NCBI GenBank assembly: GCA_039934035.1
Contig: JBDTMZ010000148.1
Coordinates: 39,399 to 103,398 of the forward strand
Length of the DNA: 64,000 nt
Origin: Solibacter sp039934035
GTDB taxonomy: Bacteria; Acidobacteriota; Terriglobia; Bryobacterales; Bryobacteraceae
Direction: 5' to 3'
The position numbers and the translations under genes are program-made. A model generated the notes under the pieces. The model did no database searches and had not been told where the DNA came from. It was given only the letters and a program-made list of their open reading frames with translations. This document shows, piece after piece, positions 53,770 to 63,033 of the stretch; position 1 is the stretch's first letter; the number at the start of each line of letters is the position of its first letter.

Positions 53770-56700
53770 ATGAAGAAGATTCGTATCAACGAGCTGGCGC
53801 GGGAATTGGAAGTCAAGGCTCATGAAATTCTGGAGCGGCTCCCCGAACTGGGCGTCTCGGAAAAAAAGACGCACTCCAGCTCAATCGATGAAGACGTAGC
53901 CATCAAGCTGCGTCAATATTACGGACAGGACGTCCCGGACTACGTCCCTGGTTCCCATGCGGATGAATCCGCGGATGGCCAGGATGGCCACGATGCTCAA
54001 GAGGACCGCGATGACCCGCACGCTGGCGAAGCTTACGAGCCACCGTCTGCCGCTGCGCCCGCACCGGTAGCGCCGCAACCGCCCGCGCCCGTCATGCCTC
54101 CTGCAGCGGAAGCCGCCCCTGTCCCCAAGGAAGAAAGGCAGGCGGAAGAAGCGCCGCGCCCGGCGGCGCCCATTCGTCCGCCGATTGCCGGCCGTCCCAT
54201 TCATCCGCCGGTCGGGCCGCAACAGCCTCTGCCGCAGCGTTCCGAAGGGCCGCGCGCCGCACCGGCGCTGCCGCCTCGGCGCGCCGTGCCGCCGGTATCC
54301 GCGGCGCCGCCCGCCGCCCCGGGTTCTCCTGCCGGTCCGGCAATGCCCGCTGCCTCGACACAGACGCCGCCCGCTGCCTCGACACAGACGCCGCCCGCCG
54401 CCGTCTTTGCTCCCGGCCGCCCAACCATGCCTTCGGCCAAGCCGCTGCCGAGCGGGGCTCCGCGTCCCGGCCAGGTGCTCTCGGGACCGCGCCAGCCATT
54501 TCCCTCGGCGCCCGCTCCCGGCTCGCCGCAGCGCCCCCAAATTTTTCCGCGGCCGCCTCAGGCCCCGCGCCCCGATGCCTCGCACGGACCACGTCCTGCC
54601 GGGCCGGGCGCGCCTTCCGCGCAGCCCTCGCGTCCGCTCGCCGGACAGCCCGCCGCGCGCCCCGTGGTGCCGCCGCGCCCCGATCTTGTCGCTAAGCTGA
54701 GTGCTCCGCGCCAGCCCATGATGCCGGCCCAGCCCGCGTCGCCGCGCCCCGGTGTTCCCAAGGCGCCCAGCTCGCCGGTTCCCGGACAGCCCATTTACCG
54801 CGGTCCCATCCGCCCCGGTCAGCCCATGGTGGCCAAGCCCGGCGTGCGTCCCGGCATGCCGCCCTCGCGTCCCGGCGGCCCGCGTCCGCAGCATCCCACT
54901 TCCCGTGGCCGTATGGAGCCCGGTCTGGCGCCGCCCCCGGTGGAACCGGCCCGTGGACGTCCCGGCCAGCGCCCCGTACGCCAGCAGCGCGAACGGGTGG
55001 AAGAAGAGAAGGTTCTTCGTCCGCAGCGCCGCCATGTGGAATCCGGTCCGCCGCCCATCAGCCGCGAAATTACCATCTCCGAAGGCATCACGGTGAAAGA
55101 GCTTTCTGAAAAGCTCGACGTCAAGGCCAATCTGGTGATGAAGAAACTGATGGACCGCGGCATCTTCGTGGCCATCAACCAGACCCTCGACGCCAAGCTC
55201 GCCACCGAAGTGGCGCGCGATTTCGGCGCTTCCACCGCCATGGTCAGCTACGAAATTGAATCCATGCAGGCAGTGGTTGAAGCCGAGGATACCAAAGATC
55301 AGTTGCGCCGTGCGCCCGTGGTGACCATCATGGGCCACGTTGACCACGGTAAGACTTCGCTGCTCGATGCCGTTCGCGAGGCCAATGTGGCCGCTCGCGA
55401 AGCCGGCGGCATTACCCAGCACATCGGCGCTTATCAGGTGGAGATGAACGGACGCAAGATCGTCTTCATCGATACCCCCGGTCACGAAGCCTTCACACGC
55501 ATGCGTTCCCGCGGCGCCAAGGTGACGGATATCGTCATTCTGGTGGTGGCGGCGGACGACGGCGTCATGCCGCAAACCCTCGAAGCCATCGATCATGCCA
55601 GGGCGGCCAAAGTGCCGATCATCGTGGCCATCAACAAAATCGACCGGCCCGACGCGCAGGCCGACCGCATCAAGCAGCAGCTCAGCGATCGCGGCCTGCT
55701 GGCGGAAGATTGGGGCGGCGACGTGGTCATGGTGCCGGTTTCGGCCCGTACCAAGGAGAACATCCCCCTCCTGCTCGAAATGGTCCTGCTCGTGGCCGAC
55801 ATGCTCGATCTCAAAGCCAACCCGTCGCGTCCGGCAACAGGGACGGTGATCGAAGCCCAGTTGGATCGCGGACGCGGTCCGGTGGCCACGGTTCTGGTGC
55901 GCAACGGCACCCTCGCCGTGGGCGATTTCTTCATCTGCGGCGCGGTGTTTGGCAAGGTTCGCGCTATGCAGAACGATCGCGGTCTGCAGATTCGCAAGGC
56001 GGAGCCCTCCACCCCGGTGGAAGTCCTCGGTCTCGAATCGCTGCCCGAAGCGGGAGACGATTTCCAGGTCGTCACCGATACCGCCAAGGCCAAGCAGATC
56101 GTGAATTTCCGCGATCAGCGCGCCAAGGACGCCGCGCTCGCCAAGAGCAGCCGCGTCACGCTCGAACAGCTTCACAAGCAGCTCAAAGACGGGGAGATCA
56201 AGGAACTTCCGGTCATTCTCAAGGCCGACGTGGGCGGTTCCGCCGAGGTGCTCAGCGAGGCCCTGCAGAAGCTCTCCAACGACAAGGTCAAGGTGCGCGT
56301 CATCCACTCCGGTGTGGGCGCCATCAACGAAAGCGACATCCTCCTGGCATCGGCGTCCAACGCCATCGTGATCGGCTTCAACGTACGGCCCGATCGCAAA
56401 GCGCAGGCTACGGCCGAGCAGGAAAAGGTGGATGTCCGCCTGCACACCATCATTTACAACCTGACCGACGAAATCAAGAAGGCCATGGTCGGCTTGCTGG
56501 CCCCGGTATTCAAGGAAATCTACCGCGGCAAGGCCGAGGTGCGCGAGACCTTCCGCATCAGCAAGGTGGGCGCGGTGTCCGGTTGTCTGGTGACCGACGG
56601 CTCGATTTCGCGCGACTGCGAATGCCGCGTGCTGCGCGACGGCGTCGTAGTGCATACCGGCAAGATCGGTTCGCTCAAGCGCTTCAAGGATGACGTCAGC

Positions 56701-56817
56701 GAGGTCAGGAATGGCATGGAGTGCGGTATTACTCTGGCCAATTTCTCGGATACCAAGTCGGGCGACGTCATTGAGGCCTTTGTGACGGAGCGGGTCGCCA
56801 CCGAAGTCTTTGCGTAA
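53770..56817 (+). CDS. infB: translation initiation factor IF-2
   Basis: This is a 1015-residue GTPase that places initiator tRNA on the 30S subunit. Residues 1-50 form the IF2-N module (MKKIRINELARELEVKAHEILERLPELG); about 55-420 is a long Pro/Ala/Arg-rich, disordered stretch, and a second IF2-N module follows (GITVKELSEKLDVKANLVMKKLMDRGIF). The G domain has GHVDHGKT at about residues 522-529, DTPGHEAF and NKIDRP. Domains II-IV complete the C terminus. The ylxR gene often found between nusA and infB is absent. Confidence 0.97.
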   Translation: MKKIRINELARELEVKAHEILERLPELGVSEKKTHSSSIDEDVAIKLRQYYGQDVPDYVPGSHADESADGQDGHDAQEDRDDPHAGEAYEPPSAAAPAPVAPQPPAPVMPPAAEAAPVPKEERQAEEAPRPAAPIRPPIAGRPIHPPVGPQQPLPQRSEGPRAAPALPPRRAVPPVSAAPPAAPGSPAGPAMPAASTQTPPAASTQTPPAAVFAPGRPTMPSAKPLPSGAPRPGQVLSGPRQPFPSAPAPGSPQRPQIFPRPPQAPRPDASHGPRPAGPGAPSAQPSRPLAGQPAARPVVPPRPDLVAKLSAPRQPMMPAQPASPRPGVPKAPSSPVPGQPIYRGPIRPGQPMVAKPGVRPGMPPSRPGGPRPQHPTSRGRMEPGLAPPPVEPARGRPGQRPVRQQRERVEEEKVLRPQRRHVESGPPPISREITISEGITVKELSEKLDVKANLVMKKLMDRGIFVAINQTLDAKLATEVARDFGASTAMVSYEIESMQAVVEAEDTKDQLRRAPVVTIMGHVDHGKTSLLDAVREANVAAREAGGITQHIGAYQVEMNGRKIVFIDTPGHEAFTRMRSRGAKVTDIVILVVAADDGVMPQTLEAIDHARAAKVPIIVAINKIDRPDAQADRIKQQLSDRGLLAEDWGGDVVMVPVSARTKENIPLLLEMVLLVADMLDLKANPSRPATGTVIEAQLDRGRGPVATVLVRNGTLAVGDFFICGAVFGKVRAMQNDRGLQIRKAEPSTPVEVLGLESLPEAGDDFQVVTDTAKAKQIVNFRDQRAKDAALAKSSRVTLEQLHKQLKDGEIKELPVILKADVGGSAEVLSEALQKLSNDKVKVRVIHSGVGAINESDILLASASNAIVIGFNVRPDRKAQATAEQEKVDVRLHTIIYNLTDEIKKAMVGLLAPVFKEIYRGKAEVRETFRISKVGAVSGCLVTDGSISRDCECRVLRDGVVVHTGKIGSLKRFKDDVSEVRNGMECGITLANFSDTKSGDVIEAFVTERVATEVFA
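54349..54396 (+). repeat. 24-base perfect tandem repeat in infB
   Basis: Two identical 24-base units encode AASTQTPP twice in the disordered N-terminal linker of IF-2. Confidence 0.85.
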
Positions 56818-56820
56818 ACG

Positions 56821-57108
56821 ATGGCGGCTATCGGCGTTCTCACTCTCGAACTGCGCATCGAAAGTTCGCATTCGTTGAAAGAGAAGCGCCACGTCGTACA
56901 GAGTTTGAAAGACCGCCTGCGGCATAAGTTCAACGTGTCGGTGGCGGAGATTGCCAATCAGGATCTCTGGCAGCGCGCTACCCTTGCGGCGGTTACCGTA
57001 TCGAGCGACCGCGTGCAGGCGGAAAAGGTCCTGCTGGGGGTGGAAGAAGACGCCGCCGGCATGGTCGGCTCCGCGCTGGTGGAAGCGACCGTCGAGTGGA
57101 TTGAGTAG
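56821..57108 (+). CDS. DUF503 (YlxP-like) protein
   Basis: This is a 95-residue protein of the DUF503 family, commonly next to infB and rbfA. The family stretch IGVLTLELRIESSHSLKEKRHVVQSLKDRLRHKFNVSVAEI is present. It starts 3 bases after the infB stop and is co-transcribed. Its role is unknown; association with ribosome assembly is inferred from gene order. Confidence 0.92.
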   Translation: MAAIGVLTLELRIESSHSLKEKRHVVQSLKDRLRHKFNVSVAEIANQDLWQRATLAAVTVSSDRVQAEKVLLGVEEDAAGMVGSALVEATVEWIE

Positions 57109-57112
57109 GGTA

Positions 57113-57134
57113 GGACAGGCCTCCTGGCCTGTCC
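57113..57134. repeat. dispersed hairpin repeat
   Basis: GGACAGGCC (57113-57121), TCCT loop, GGCCTGTCC (57126-57134). It matches the element at 41873-41894 with three changes in 26 bases, two of which form a compensating pair in the stem. It stands directly after the DUF503 stop. Confidence 0.75.
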
Positions 57135-57156
57135 CGTTCGCACTTTTTGGTGTTTT

Positions 57157-57528
57157 ATGGATGCACGCCGTATCTTAAAGGTCTCCGAAGCGGTAAAGGA
57201 AGAGCTGAGCGAGATCGTTGGGTTTGAAATGGAAGACCCGCGCCTTGCCGAGGTGGACGTCACGGATGTTCTGGTCAGTCCCGATTCCCGCCATGCGTCC
57301 GTCCGGGTTGCCGTGCGCGGAGACGAGCGACAAGTCAAAAAGGTGCTGGAGGCACTGGAGCATGCCTCCGGTTTCCTGCGCCGCGAACTGGCTTCGCGCC
57401 TGCAACTCCGCTACGTCCCGGAACTCCATTTCGCGCACGACAAGAATCCCGACGTAGACACCCGCCTCGACATCTTGCTGCGGCGAGCCCGCAAAACGCG
57501 GGCACGCGAAGACCCGAGCCGGGGTTAA
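57157..57528 (+). CDS. rbfA: ribosome-binding factor A
   Basis: RbfA is a KH-fold factor needed for late 30S assembly. This 123-residue protein has the typical opening RRILKVSEAVKEELSEIVGFEMEDPRLAEVDVTDVLVSPD and the end LRYVPELHFAHDKNPDVDTRLDILL. It is the last gene of the rimP-nusA-infB run, 48 bases after the DUF503 gene; the hairpin repeat lies in the gap. Confidence 0.95.
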   Translation: MDARRILKVSEAVKEELSEIVGFEMEDPRLAEVDVTDVLVSPDSRHASVRVAVRGDERQVKKVLEALEHASGFLRRELASRLQLRYVPELHFAHDKNPDVDTRLDILLRRARKTRAREDPSRG

Positions 57529-57674
57529 GTCGCCGGGCGCCGCGCCGTTCCACCCTATACGTGGCCAGACGACGCACACGTTATCCGTGCGGCAGCCAAC
57601 CCAAAACTTACCGCCAATCACAGTATCTTGCGGCCATATTTATATAAAAAGACCTTCTTATCATTGATTGGGGC

Positions 57675-57740
57675 TATAATCAGCTCGCTATCGCTATTGC
57701 TATTGGTGAATGGCAATTTGAGATCCGGGGGTTAGTACCG
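57675..57740 (+). promoter_or_regulatory. candidate promoter of the TonB receptor gene
   Basis: A TATAAT is at 57675-57680 in an AT-rich stretch (57635-57725) unlike the surrounding GC-rich DNA. A -35 match is not convincing. The start codon is at 57741, preceded by GATCCGGGGGTTAG, with a GGGGG ribosome-binding run 10 bases before the ATG. Confidence 0.4.
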
Positions 57741-60700
57741 ATGAGGTCAGTTTTCAAAAGGCTTATTCAGGGACAGCGCACTGGCTTGGCAATTCTCGCC
57801 ACTGCGCTTTTGTTCGGCATGTCGATGCCCCGCGCATCCGCGCAATTAACAAATGGAACCATCATGGGGACGGTGGTGGACCCGCAAGGGGCCGCGGTGG
57901 TCGGTGCTGCCGTTACCCTCGTCAGCGAGACTCGCGCCACGAGGCTCCCCGGTGTGGCTACCAACGCTACCGGAGAATTCGTAGTTCCCAGCGTTCAGCC
58001 GGATTCCTATACATTGGAAGTCGCCCAAAAAGGCTTCAAGACTTCCAAACGCACGGGCATCGCCGTGAGCGCCGGAGATCGCGTCGGTCTCGGCAACATC
58101 ATCATCGAGGTCGGTTCCGTATCGGAATCGGTTACCGTCAGTGGGGAAGCCACGCTCTTGCAGACCCAGAGCGCGGAACGTTCCTTCACAATCACCACCA
58201 CGGAAGTCAAGAATATCCCCATGTCGAACCGGTCTTTCACCGCCCTCGCCGCGGTGCTGCCGGGCGTCGGAGGCACCCAGGGACAGCCCAATCGCATCGG
58301 CGACAGTCAGTCCTACTCGGGCGGCAACGCCAACATCATGATGGACGGTGTCTCCACGATGGACTCCGGCAATAACGCCCTCGCCATTGCCGTGAATACC
58401 GAATCCATCGCGGAAGTGAAGATCCTCGTATCCAACTACCAGGCCGAGTATGGACGCAATAGCGGCCTGCAGGTCAGCGCCGTCACGAAGAGCGGTTCGA
58501 ACCAGTTCCACGGCAGCGGTTTTATGATTCAACGCCGGTCGTCATGGAACGCCTGGAACAAAACCGACAAACTGAACGGCAACGCCAAGGCGCACAGCCG
58601 GCAAAAAGACCTGGGCTTCACTGTCGGCGGGCCCATCGGCAAGCCGGGCGGCAATAACAAGGTATTCTTCTTTTACAGCCACGAATTCGACCCCCGCGAT
58701 TTGACGGTGAACGCCAGCGGCGTCGCGAACTATCGCTTTCCCACCGCGCTCGAGCGCGCCGGCAATTTCTCGCAAACCATCGACAATAACGGCAACCTCT
58801 ATCCCTATATCAAGGATCCTCTGGTAAGCGGCACCTGCTCGTCTACCAATACAGCTGCCTGCTTCAGGGACGGCGGCATCCTCGGCAAGATCCCGGCCGA
58901 CCGCCTGTACGGGCTGGGGCTGAAGATCCTCAGTCTGTACCCCATGCCGAACATCGGCGGCAATCTCCCCTACAATTACACGGGCACGCTGCCGGTTCAG
59001 AAGATCACCTCGCAGCAGCCGATTGCCAAAATCGACTACCAGCCCTTCAGCCAGCTGCGAATCTCCGGCAAGCTAGCCCTGTGGGAGCAGCCGGCCACGC
59101 TGCAAAGCGGCACCCTGCCCGGGTTTAATGATACCCAGGTGTACAAGAAGTGGTTCTACATGTGGTCCTCCACGGCCAGCTATAGCTTCAACCCGACCAC
59201 GTTCGCCGAGTTTACCGTGGGACGCACCAGGAACGATCTGGCAGGCTGCTTTGGGCCCACCAACGGCGTGGCGCCGAGTTTGTGCACCAGCGCCATACCG
59301 ATGAACGACGTGGCCAGCCTCGCCGGTGCCGGCTTGACCGCGCTCCCACAGCTCTTCCCCAATTCCGGTCAGCTGAACCAAGAGTATTACGCCTTTAAGG
59401 CCATGGAGAAGCTCAAGTCCCCCATCTGGGACGGCAAAAAAATGAGCTTGGTTCCGAATTTCTCCTGGGGCAGCCGGATCGCCAATGGTCCCCCGAACGT
59501 CCCGTTCCCCGGCTGGATCAATACCAACCAGAACAACGACATTTCCACCAGTATTACCAAAGTCAAAGGCAGCCACACCATTAAGGCAGGCCTTTACTAC
59601 ACGCACAGCTTAAAAGCGCAGCAATCCCTGGCGGGAACCTGGCAGGGCTCGGTTAGTTTTGCCAACGACGCCAATAACTCGCTGGACTCCAGCTTCGGCT
59701 ACGCCAACGCGGCGCTGGGAGTCTTCACCTCGTATAGCCAGTTATCGAAGTACGTCGAGGGCAATTACGTCTACCATAACGTCGAGTTTTTCCTCCAGGA
59801 CAACTGGAGAGTCAATTCCAAGCTCACCCTCGACTATGGCATGCGCTTTGTCCACCAGCCGCCCCAACACGATAAGTTAGGGCAAGGTGTGAACTTCCTG
59901 CCCGAGAAGTGGACCCTGTCCACTGCGCCAATCTATTATCTGGCTGGTTGCGCCACCGCCGCGCCTTGCACCGGTTCCAACCGCCAGGCGAAGGACCCGC
60001 GCACCGGACAGTTGCTGGGGCCCAATACTGGCGTGGCCATCGGCACCCTGGTGCCGAATTCCGGCAATTTCACCAACGGCTTGTACCCGTCCGGGACCGA
60101 CCCCGTACCGTCCGGCACCTACTACTGGCCGTTTCTCGTGCCAGGACCCCGTATGGGTGTCGCGTATGATGTCACCGGCAAACGGACGCTGATCGTGCGC
60201 GGCGGCGCCGGGCTCACCTTCGACCGGCCCTCCGGCAATACCGTTTTCAGTCTGATTGCCAACCCGCCCAACGAACAGAACCAGACCCTCTACTATTCCC
60301 AGTTCCAGACCATGGGCGGTCTCACCACCCAGGGTGCTCCCAACTTGAACGTCTATCAACTCCATAGCGGACTGCCCAGCACCTGGACCTGGAGCGGCGG
60401 CGTGCAGTACATGTTGCCCCAGGATTTGATGCTCGATGTCTCCTACAATGGACTGCACAGCTATAACGTTGTCGAACAGCTCAATGTCAACACCGTCGAT
60501 CTGGGCACCGCCTATCTGGCAGCCAACCAGGACCCGACGATTACCAGCGCTCTGCCCGGCGGCGCGGCTGTCACCCAGAACATGATGCGCGGCTACCGCG
60601 GCTACGGCAATCTCACCATCATGACGCCCCGCGGCTGGATCACGTCCCACACCTTGCAGATGGCGCTCAACCACCGCTTCGCCCGCGGGTTCCAATTCGG

Positions 60701-61472
60701 AATCAACGACACCGTCCTGCTCCACCGCATGGCCGATGCCGGTGCGCGTCTCCAGCATGCCTCCGACGGCACCTGGGCCTATCGTCCGGACCAGGCTCAG
60801 GCCGATGAACTTTTCCAAAACTACATACCGACACGGCACACCTTTAAGGGTGATTTCGTGTGGTCTATTCCGGGGCTGAAGTCCATCGGCTCCGGCGTCG
60901 CCAACACCGTGGTGAAACAGGTGACCAGTGACTGGCAACTCTCAGGCTTTTGGAGCGCCAGCACGCCCGCCACTTACACCGTCAGTGCGTCTTTCCAGAA
61001 CAGCGCCGGTAACCAGAACATCACCGGTTCGCCGGACTTCGGCGGGCGCGTCACGGTCAAGGGCGATCCCGGCCTGGGCTGCGGCGGTGACATCTACCGG
61101 CAGTTCAATACCTCGGCGTTTACCCCGCCCCAGGTGGGCAGCATCGGGCTTGAGTCCGGCGTCGACTACCTCCGCGGCTGCTTCCAGCAACAATTCGATC
61201 TCGCTTTGCAGCGCGACATCCGTCTGGGCGAGAGCAGGCGCCTTTCCTTCCGGGTTGATGCCTTCAACGCCTTCAACCAGTCCCATATCACGGGCCGGAA
61301 CACCACCATGACAGTGGCCAGCCAAACGGATCCCACGATCCAGAATCTCCCATTTGACGCCAACGGCAATCTGCTCTCGAACCGTTCGAGGCCGAATACC
61401 GCCGGCTTCGGCATGGCCAACGGCTACCGGAGCGCACGCACCCTTCAGGCGTGGCTCCGCTTCACGTTCTGA
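57741..61472 (+). CDS. Oar-like TonB-dependent receptor with carboxypeptidase-regulatory-like domain
   Basis: This is a 1243-residue outer-membrane protein. A signal peptide ends near PRASAQ. Residues ~38-118 form a carboxypeptidase-regulatory-like beta domain (GTIMGTVVDPQGAAVVGAAVTLVSETR). The plug follows (TTTEVKNIPMSNRSFTALAAVLPGVGG, then EVKILVSNYQAEYGRNSGLQVSAVTKSGSNQFHGSGF), and then a long barrel. The last residues ATRTLQAWLRFTF-like end (RTLQAWLRFTF) with a terminal Phe, the outer-membrane insertion signal. Acidobacteria carry dozens of these, probably for uptake or secretion of large molecules. A strong hairpin follows the stop. Confidence 0.93.
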   Translation: MRSVFKRLIQGQRTGLAILATALLFGMSMPRASAQLTNGTIMGTVVDPQGAAVVGAAVTLVSETRATRLPGVATNATGEFVVPSVQPDSYTLEVAQKGFKTSKRTGIAVSAGDRVGLGNIIIEVGSVSESVTVSGEATLLQTQSAERSFTITTTEVKNIPMSNRSFTALAAVLPGVGGTQGQPNRIGDSQSYSGGNANIMMDGVSTMDSGNNALAIAVNTESIAEVKILVSNYQAEYGRNSGLQVSAVTKSGSNQFHGSGFMIQRRSSWNAWNKTDKLNGNAKAHSRQKDLGFTVGGPIGKPGGNNKVFFFYSHEFDPRDLTVNASGVANYRFPTALERAGNFSQTIDNNGNLYPYIKDPLVSGTCSSTNTAACFRDGGILGKIPADRLYGLGLKILSLYPMPNIGGNLPYNYTGTLPVQKITSQQPIAKIDYQPFSQLRISGKLALWEQPATLQSGTLPGFNDTQVYKKWFYMWSSTASYSFNPTTFAEFTVGRTRNDLAGCFGPTNGVAPSLCTSAIPMNDVASLAGAGLTALPQLFPNSGQLNQEYYAFKAMEKLKSPIWDGKKMSLVPNFSWGSRIANGPPNVPFPGWINTNQNNDISTSITKVKGSHTIKAGLYYTHSLKAQQSLAGTWQGSVSFANDANNSLDSSFGYANAALGVFTSYSQLSKYVEGNYVYHNVEFFLQDNWRVNSKLTLDYGMRFVHQPPQHDKLGQGVNFLPEKWTLSTAPIYYLAGCATAAPCTGSNRQAKDPRTGQLLGPNTGVAIGTLVPNSGNFTNGLYPSGTDPVPSGTYYWPFLVPGPRMGVAYDVTGKRTLIVRGGAGLTFDRPSGNTVFSLIANPPNEQNQTLYYSQFQTMGGLTTQGAPNLNVYQLHSGLPSTWTWSGGVQYMLPQDLMLDVSYNGLHSYNVVEQLNVNTVDLGTAYLAANQDPTITSALPGGAAVTQNMMRGYRGYGNLTIMTPRGWITSHTLQMALNHRFARGFQFGINDTVLLHRMADAGARLQHASDGTWAYRPDQAQADELFQNYIPTRHTFKGDFVWSIPGLKSIGSGVANTVVKQVTSDWQLSGFWSASTPATYTVSASFQNSAGNQNITGSPDFGGRVTVKGDPGLGCGGDIYRQFNTSAFTPPQVGSIGLESGVDYLRGCFQQQFDLALQRDIRLGESRRLSFRVDAFNAFNQSHITGRNTTMTVASQTDPTIQNLPFDANGNLLSNRSRPNTAGFGMANGYRSARTLQAWLRFTF

Positions 61473-61480
61473 AACTCCCT

Positions 61481-61511
61481 GCCTGCGCCGGCATCCCCTG
61501 CCGGCGCAGGC
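61481..61511 (+). terminator. stable hairpin after the TonB receptor
   Basis: GCCTGCGCCGGCA (61481-61493) and TGCCGGCGCAGGC (61499-61511) are perfect 13-bp arms around a 5-base loop. No T-tract follows, so it may act with Rho or protect the mRNA end. Confidence 0.55.
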
Positions 61512-61590
61512 GCATCCTTCGCATCCCGTATCTCCCCCACCGACCGCTCCCGCCCCGTCGTCGCGGAATCGGCAGGCGGTGAGGTCAACT

Positions 61591-61971
61591 TCAACCCGGC
61601 CAGGTGCCGGCGTCCGCCTCCAGCCCGGAACTCACGACATTCATGAACCACCAACTGCCATCCGGGAAGTAGAGCTTCTGGGTGGTCCAATCGAGCCACA
61701 CCTTCGGGCCTTCGCTGGTGGCCCAGACGTTGTTGTACACAGGCTGCATGCGATACTCCCCGCCGGTGGCGTCGGTGAAAATGAAGGCGCGCAGCTCTCC
61801 GATGAAGTAAACGGGCTTCACCGCGCCGGCCTGAAGACGCCAGCCGTAGCCCGCCGGCATCGGCGCCGAGATTCCATCCGCCCATTCGTTCGCATCCGCT
61901 TGAGCTTTGGCATAGTGTTGAGCATACCCATTTAAGTCCGCCCAAGGAAGCTCGGAGATCGCTCGCGACAC
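61591..61971 (-). pseudogene. fragment resembling an RHS-protein N-terminal region
   Basis: A 126-codon minus-strand frame reads AFIFTDATGGEYRMQPVYNNVWATSEGPKVWLDWTTQKLYFPDGSWWFMNVVSSGLEADAGT. That text resembles the beta-strand region ahead of the YD repeats in acidobacterial RHS proteins. It lacks everything after it and has only a GTG (61971) as a possible start, so I take it as a broken piece. It lies about 1 kb downstream of the RHS gene at the window edge, on the same strand. Confidence 0.45.
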
Positions 61972-61985
61972 TTTCGCTTCCGCAT

Positions 61986-62252
61986 TTGCTGATACAATTC
62001 CAAAAGCCGACAGCGCCCCCCGACGAAGGGCCGTCTCAGTTCGTCATCCGCCATCGGCCGGTGAGGCTCATCGACGCCATCTGGCAGCAGTTCGCCGGGG
62101 AGATCGCCGGCAAGATCACCGCCGCCCGCTGCCCGGCCCCAGGTTGCGGCCGTTGGTTCCCCCGGAGCGTCGGACGTAGCGATCGGCAGTTCTGCTCTCA
62201 CGCTTGCCAGATGAGAGCATGGCGCAAAGAGCCGAGATCACTCAAAGGCTGA
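61986..62252 (+). pseudogene. zinc-finger protein fragment (CGNR/DUF6076-like C terminus)
   Basis: An 88-codon frame from a TTG at 61986 carries CPAPGCGRWF...SDRQFCSHACQMRAW, four cysteines arranged as in the zinc finger that ends a family of ~200-400-residue bacterial proteins. The preceding RPVRLIDAIWQQFAGEIAG matches that family's pre-finger helix. The N-terminal bulk is absent, so it looks like the surviving 3' end. It converges on the exported protein gene with an 11-base overlap. It could instead be a short intact regulator. Confidence 0.45.
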
Positions 62253-63033
62253 AGGTTGAACATGCCACAGACTCAATGGTCCGATACATTTCGTCGAACC
62301 TTTGCGTGCCCTGCGACCGTTCGAGCGACGAAGCAAAAACCCATTCTTCTCGTTCCCGATCCCAGTAGATGGCAAGCACAATCGACCCCTTTGTGCCACG
62401 GTCACCGTATAGATAAACCATGGGGTCCGTGGGAGCGAAGCAGGCAATCGTGATGGACTTGTAACCAGCACTCGGTGGACTGGTCGCACGCGCCCACTTT
62501 TGAATCGCCTCGATTTCCGGCGGCTTCATTTCCCGGTACTGCTGTACGATTTCGTCACGGCTGCCGAGTCTGACCGCCGCCGTCCACCGGATCCCTGAAC
62601 CTGGCGCCGGAGAACCCTTAAGACCACCAGGGCCGCCAAGCACGACTTTCGATTGCGAACCTGCACTCGCGCGAACTGTCCCGCCAGCGAACGCGATCAG
62701 CGCGTCTTCATCAGTCTGGCCGCCGTCACATTTGGCACTGGCTTCCCGCTCCCAGTTCCGGTGTGGGTCGTTCCTGTACCGCGCACACACGCCCAGTTCG
62801 TGGCTACAGTACGCGAGGGAATTCGACGTCACGACGGCGGCGAGACTGGCTGATCCGCCCTGGGGAACTTGAAAACCTCTTGGCGTGTCGTTCCACAGAA
62901 TCTCCCATCGCATCGTCGCTGCAAGCTGCTGTTCAAGCCGGCGGACGTTCGCGTCATCGGCTTGAACAAGTTGGCCATTGAACATAACAGCTAGGATGAA
63001 CAGCAGAGTATTCCGCAACACGGCGGCACCCAT
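62242..63033 (-). CDS. exported protein coupled to RHS effector, candidate immunity protein
   Basis: This is a 263-residue protein with a clear signal peptide (VLRNTLLFILAVMFNGQLVQA). The ATG at 63033 shares one base with the RHS stop (TGATG) and has GGGAGGGG upstream; an in-frame GTG lies at 63036. The body is beta-rich with several Cys (SLAYCSHELGVC, AKCDGG, ITIACFAP, SVACSTF), fitting a periplasmic, disulfide-bonded protein. I recognise no family. Position directly after a toxin-like RHS end is the main evidence for an immunity role. Confidence 0.6.
   Translation of the reverse strand: MGAAVLRNTLLFILAVMFNGQLVQADDANVRRLEQQLAATMRWEILWNDTPRGFQVPQGGSASLAAVVTSNSLAYCSHELGVCARYRNDPHRNWEREASAKCDGGQTDEDALIAFAGGTVRASAGSQSKVVLGGPGGLKGSPAPGSGIRWTAAVRLGSRDEIVQQYREMKPPEIEAIQKWARATSPPSAGYKSITIACFAPTDPMVYLYGDRGTKGSIVLAIYWDREREEWVFASSLERSQGTQRFDEMYRTIESVACSTFSL

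Noticed and set aside
53881..56925. 1014-codon frame on the minus strand opposite infB
   Set aside because: It is the antisense shadow of a high-GC, Pro/Ala-rich gene; composition is Arg/His/Gly heavy and infB is certain.
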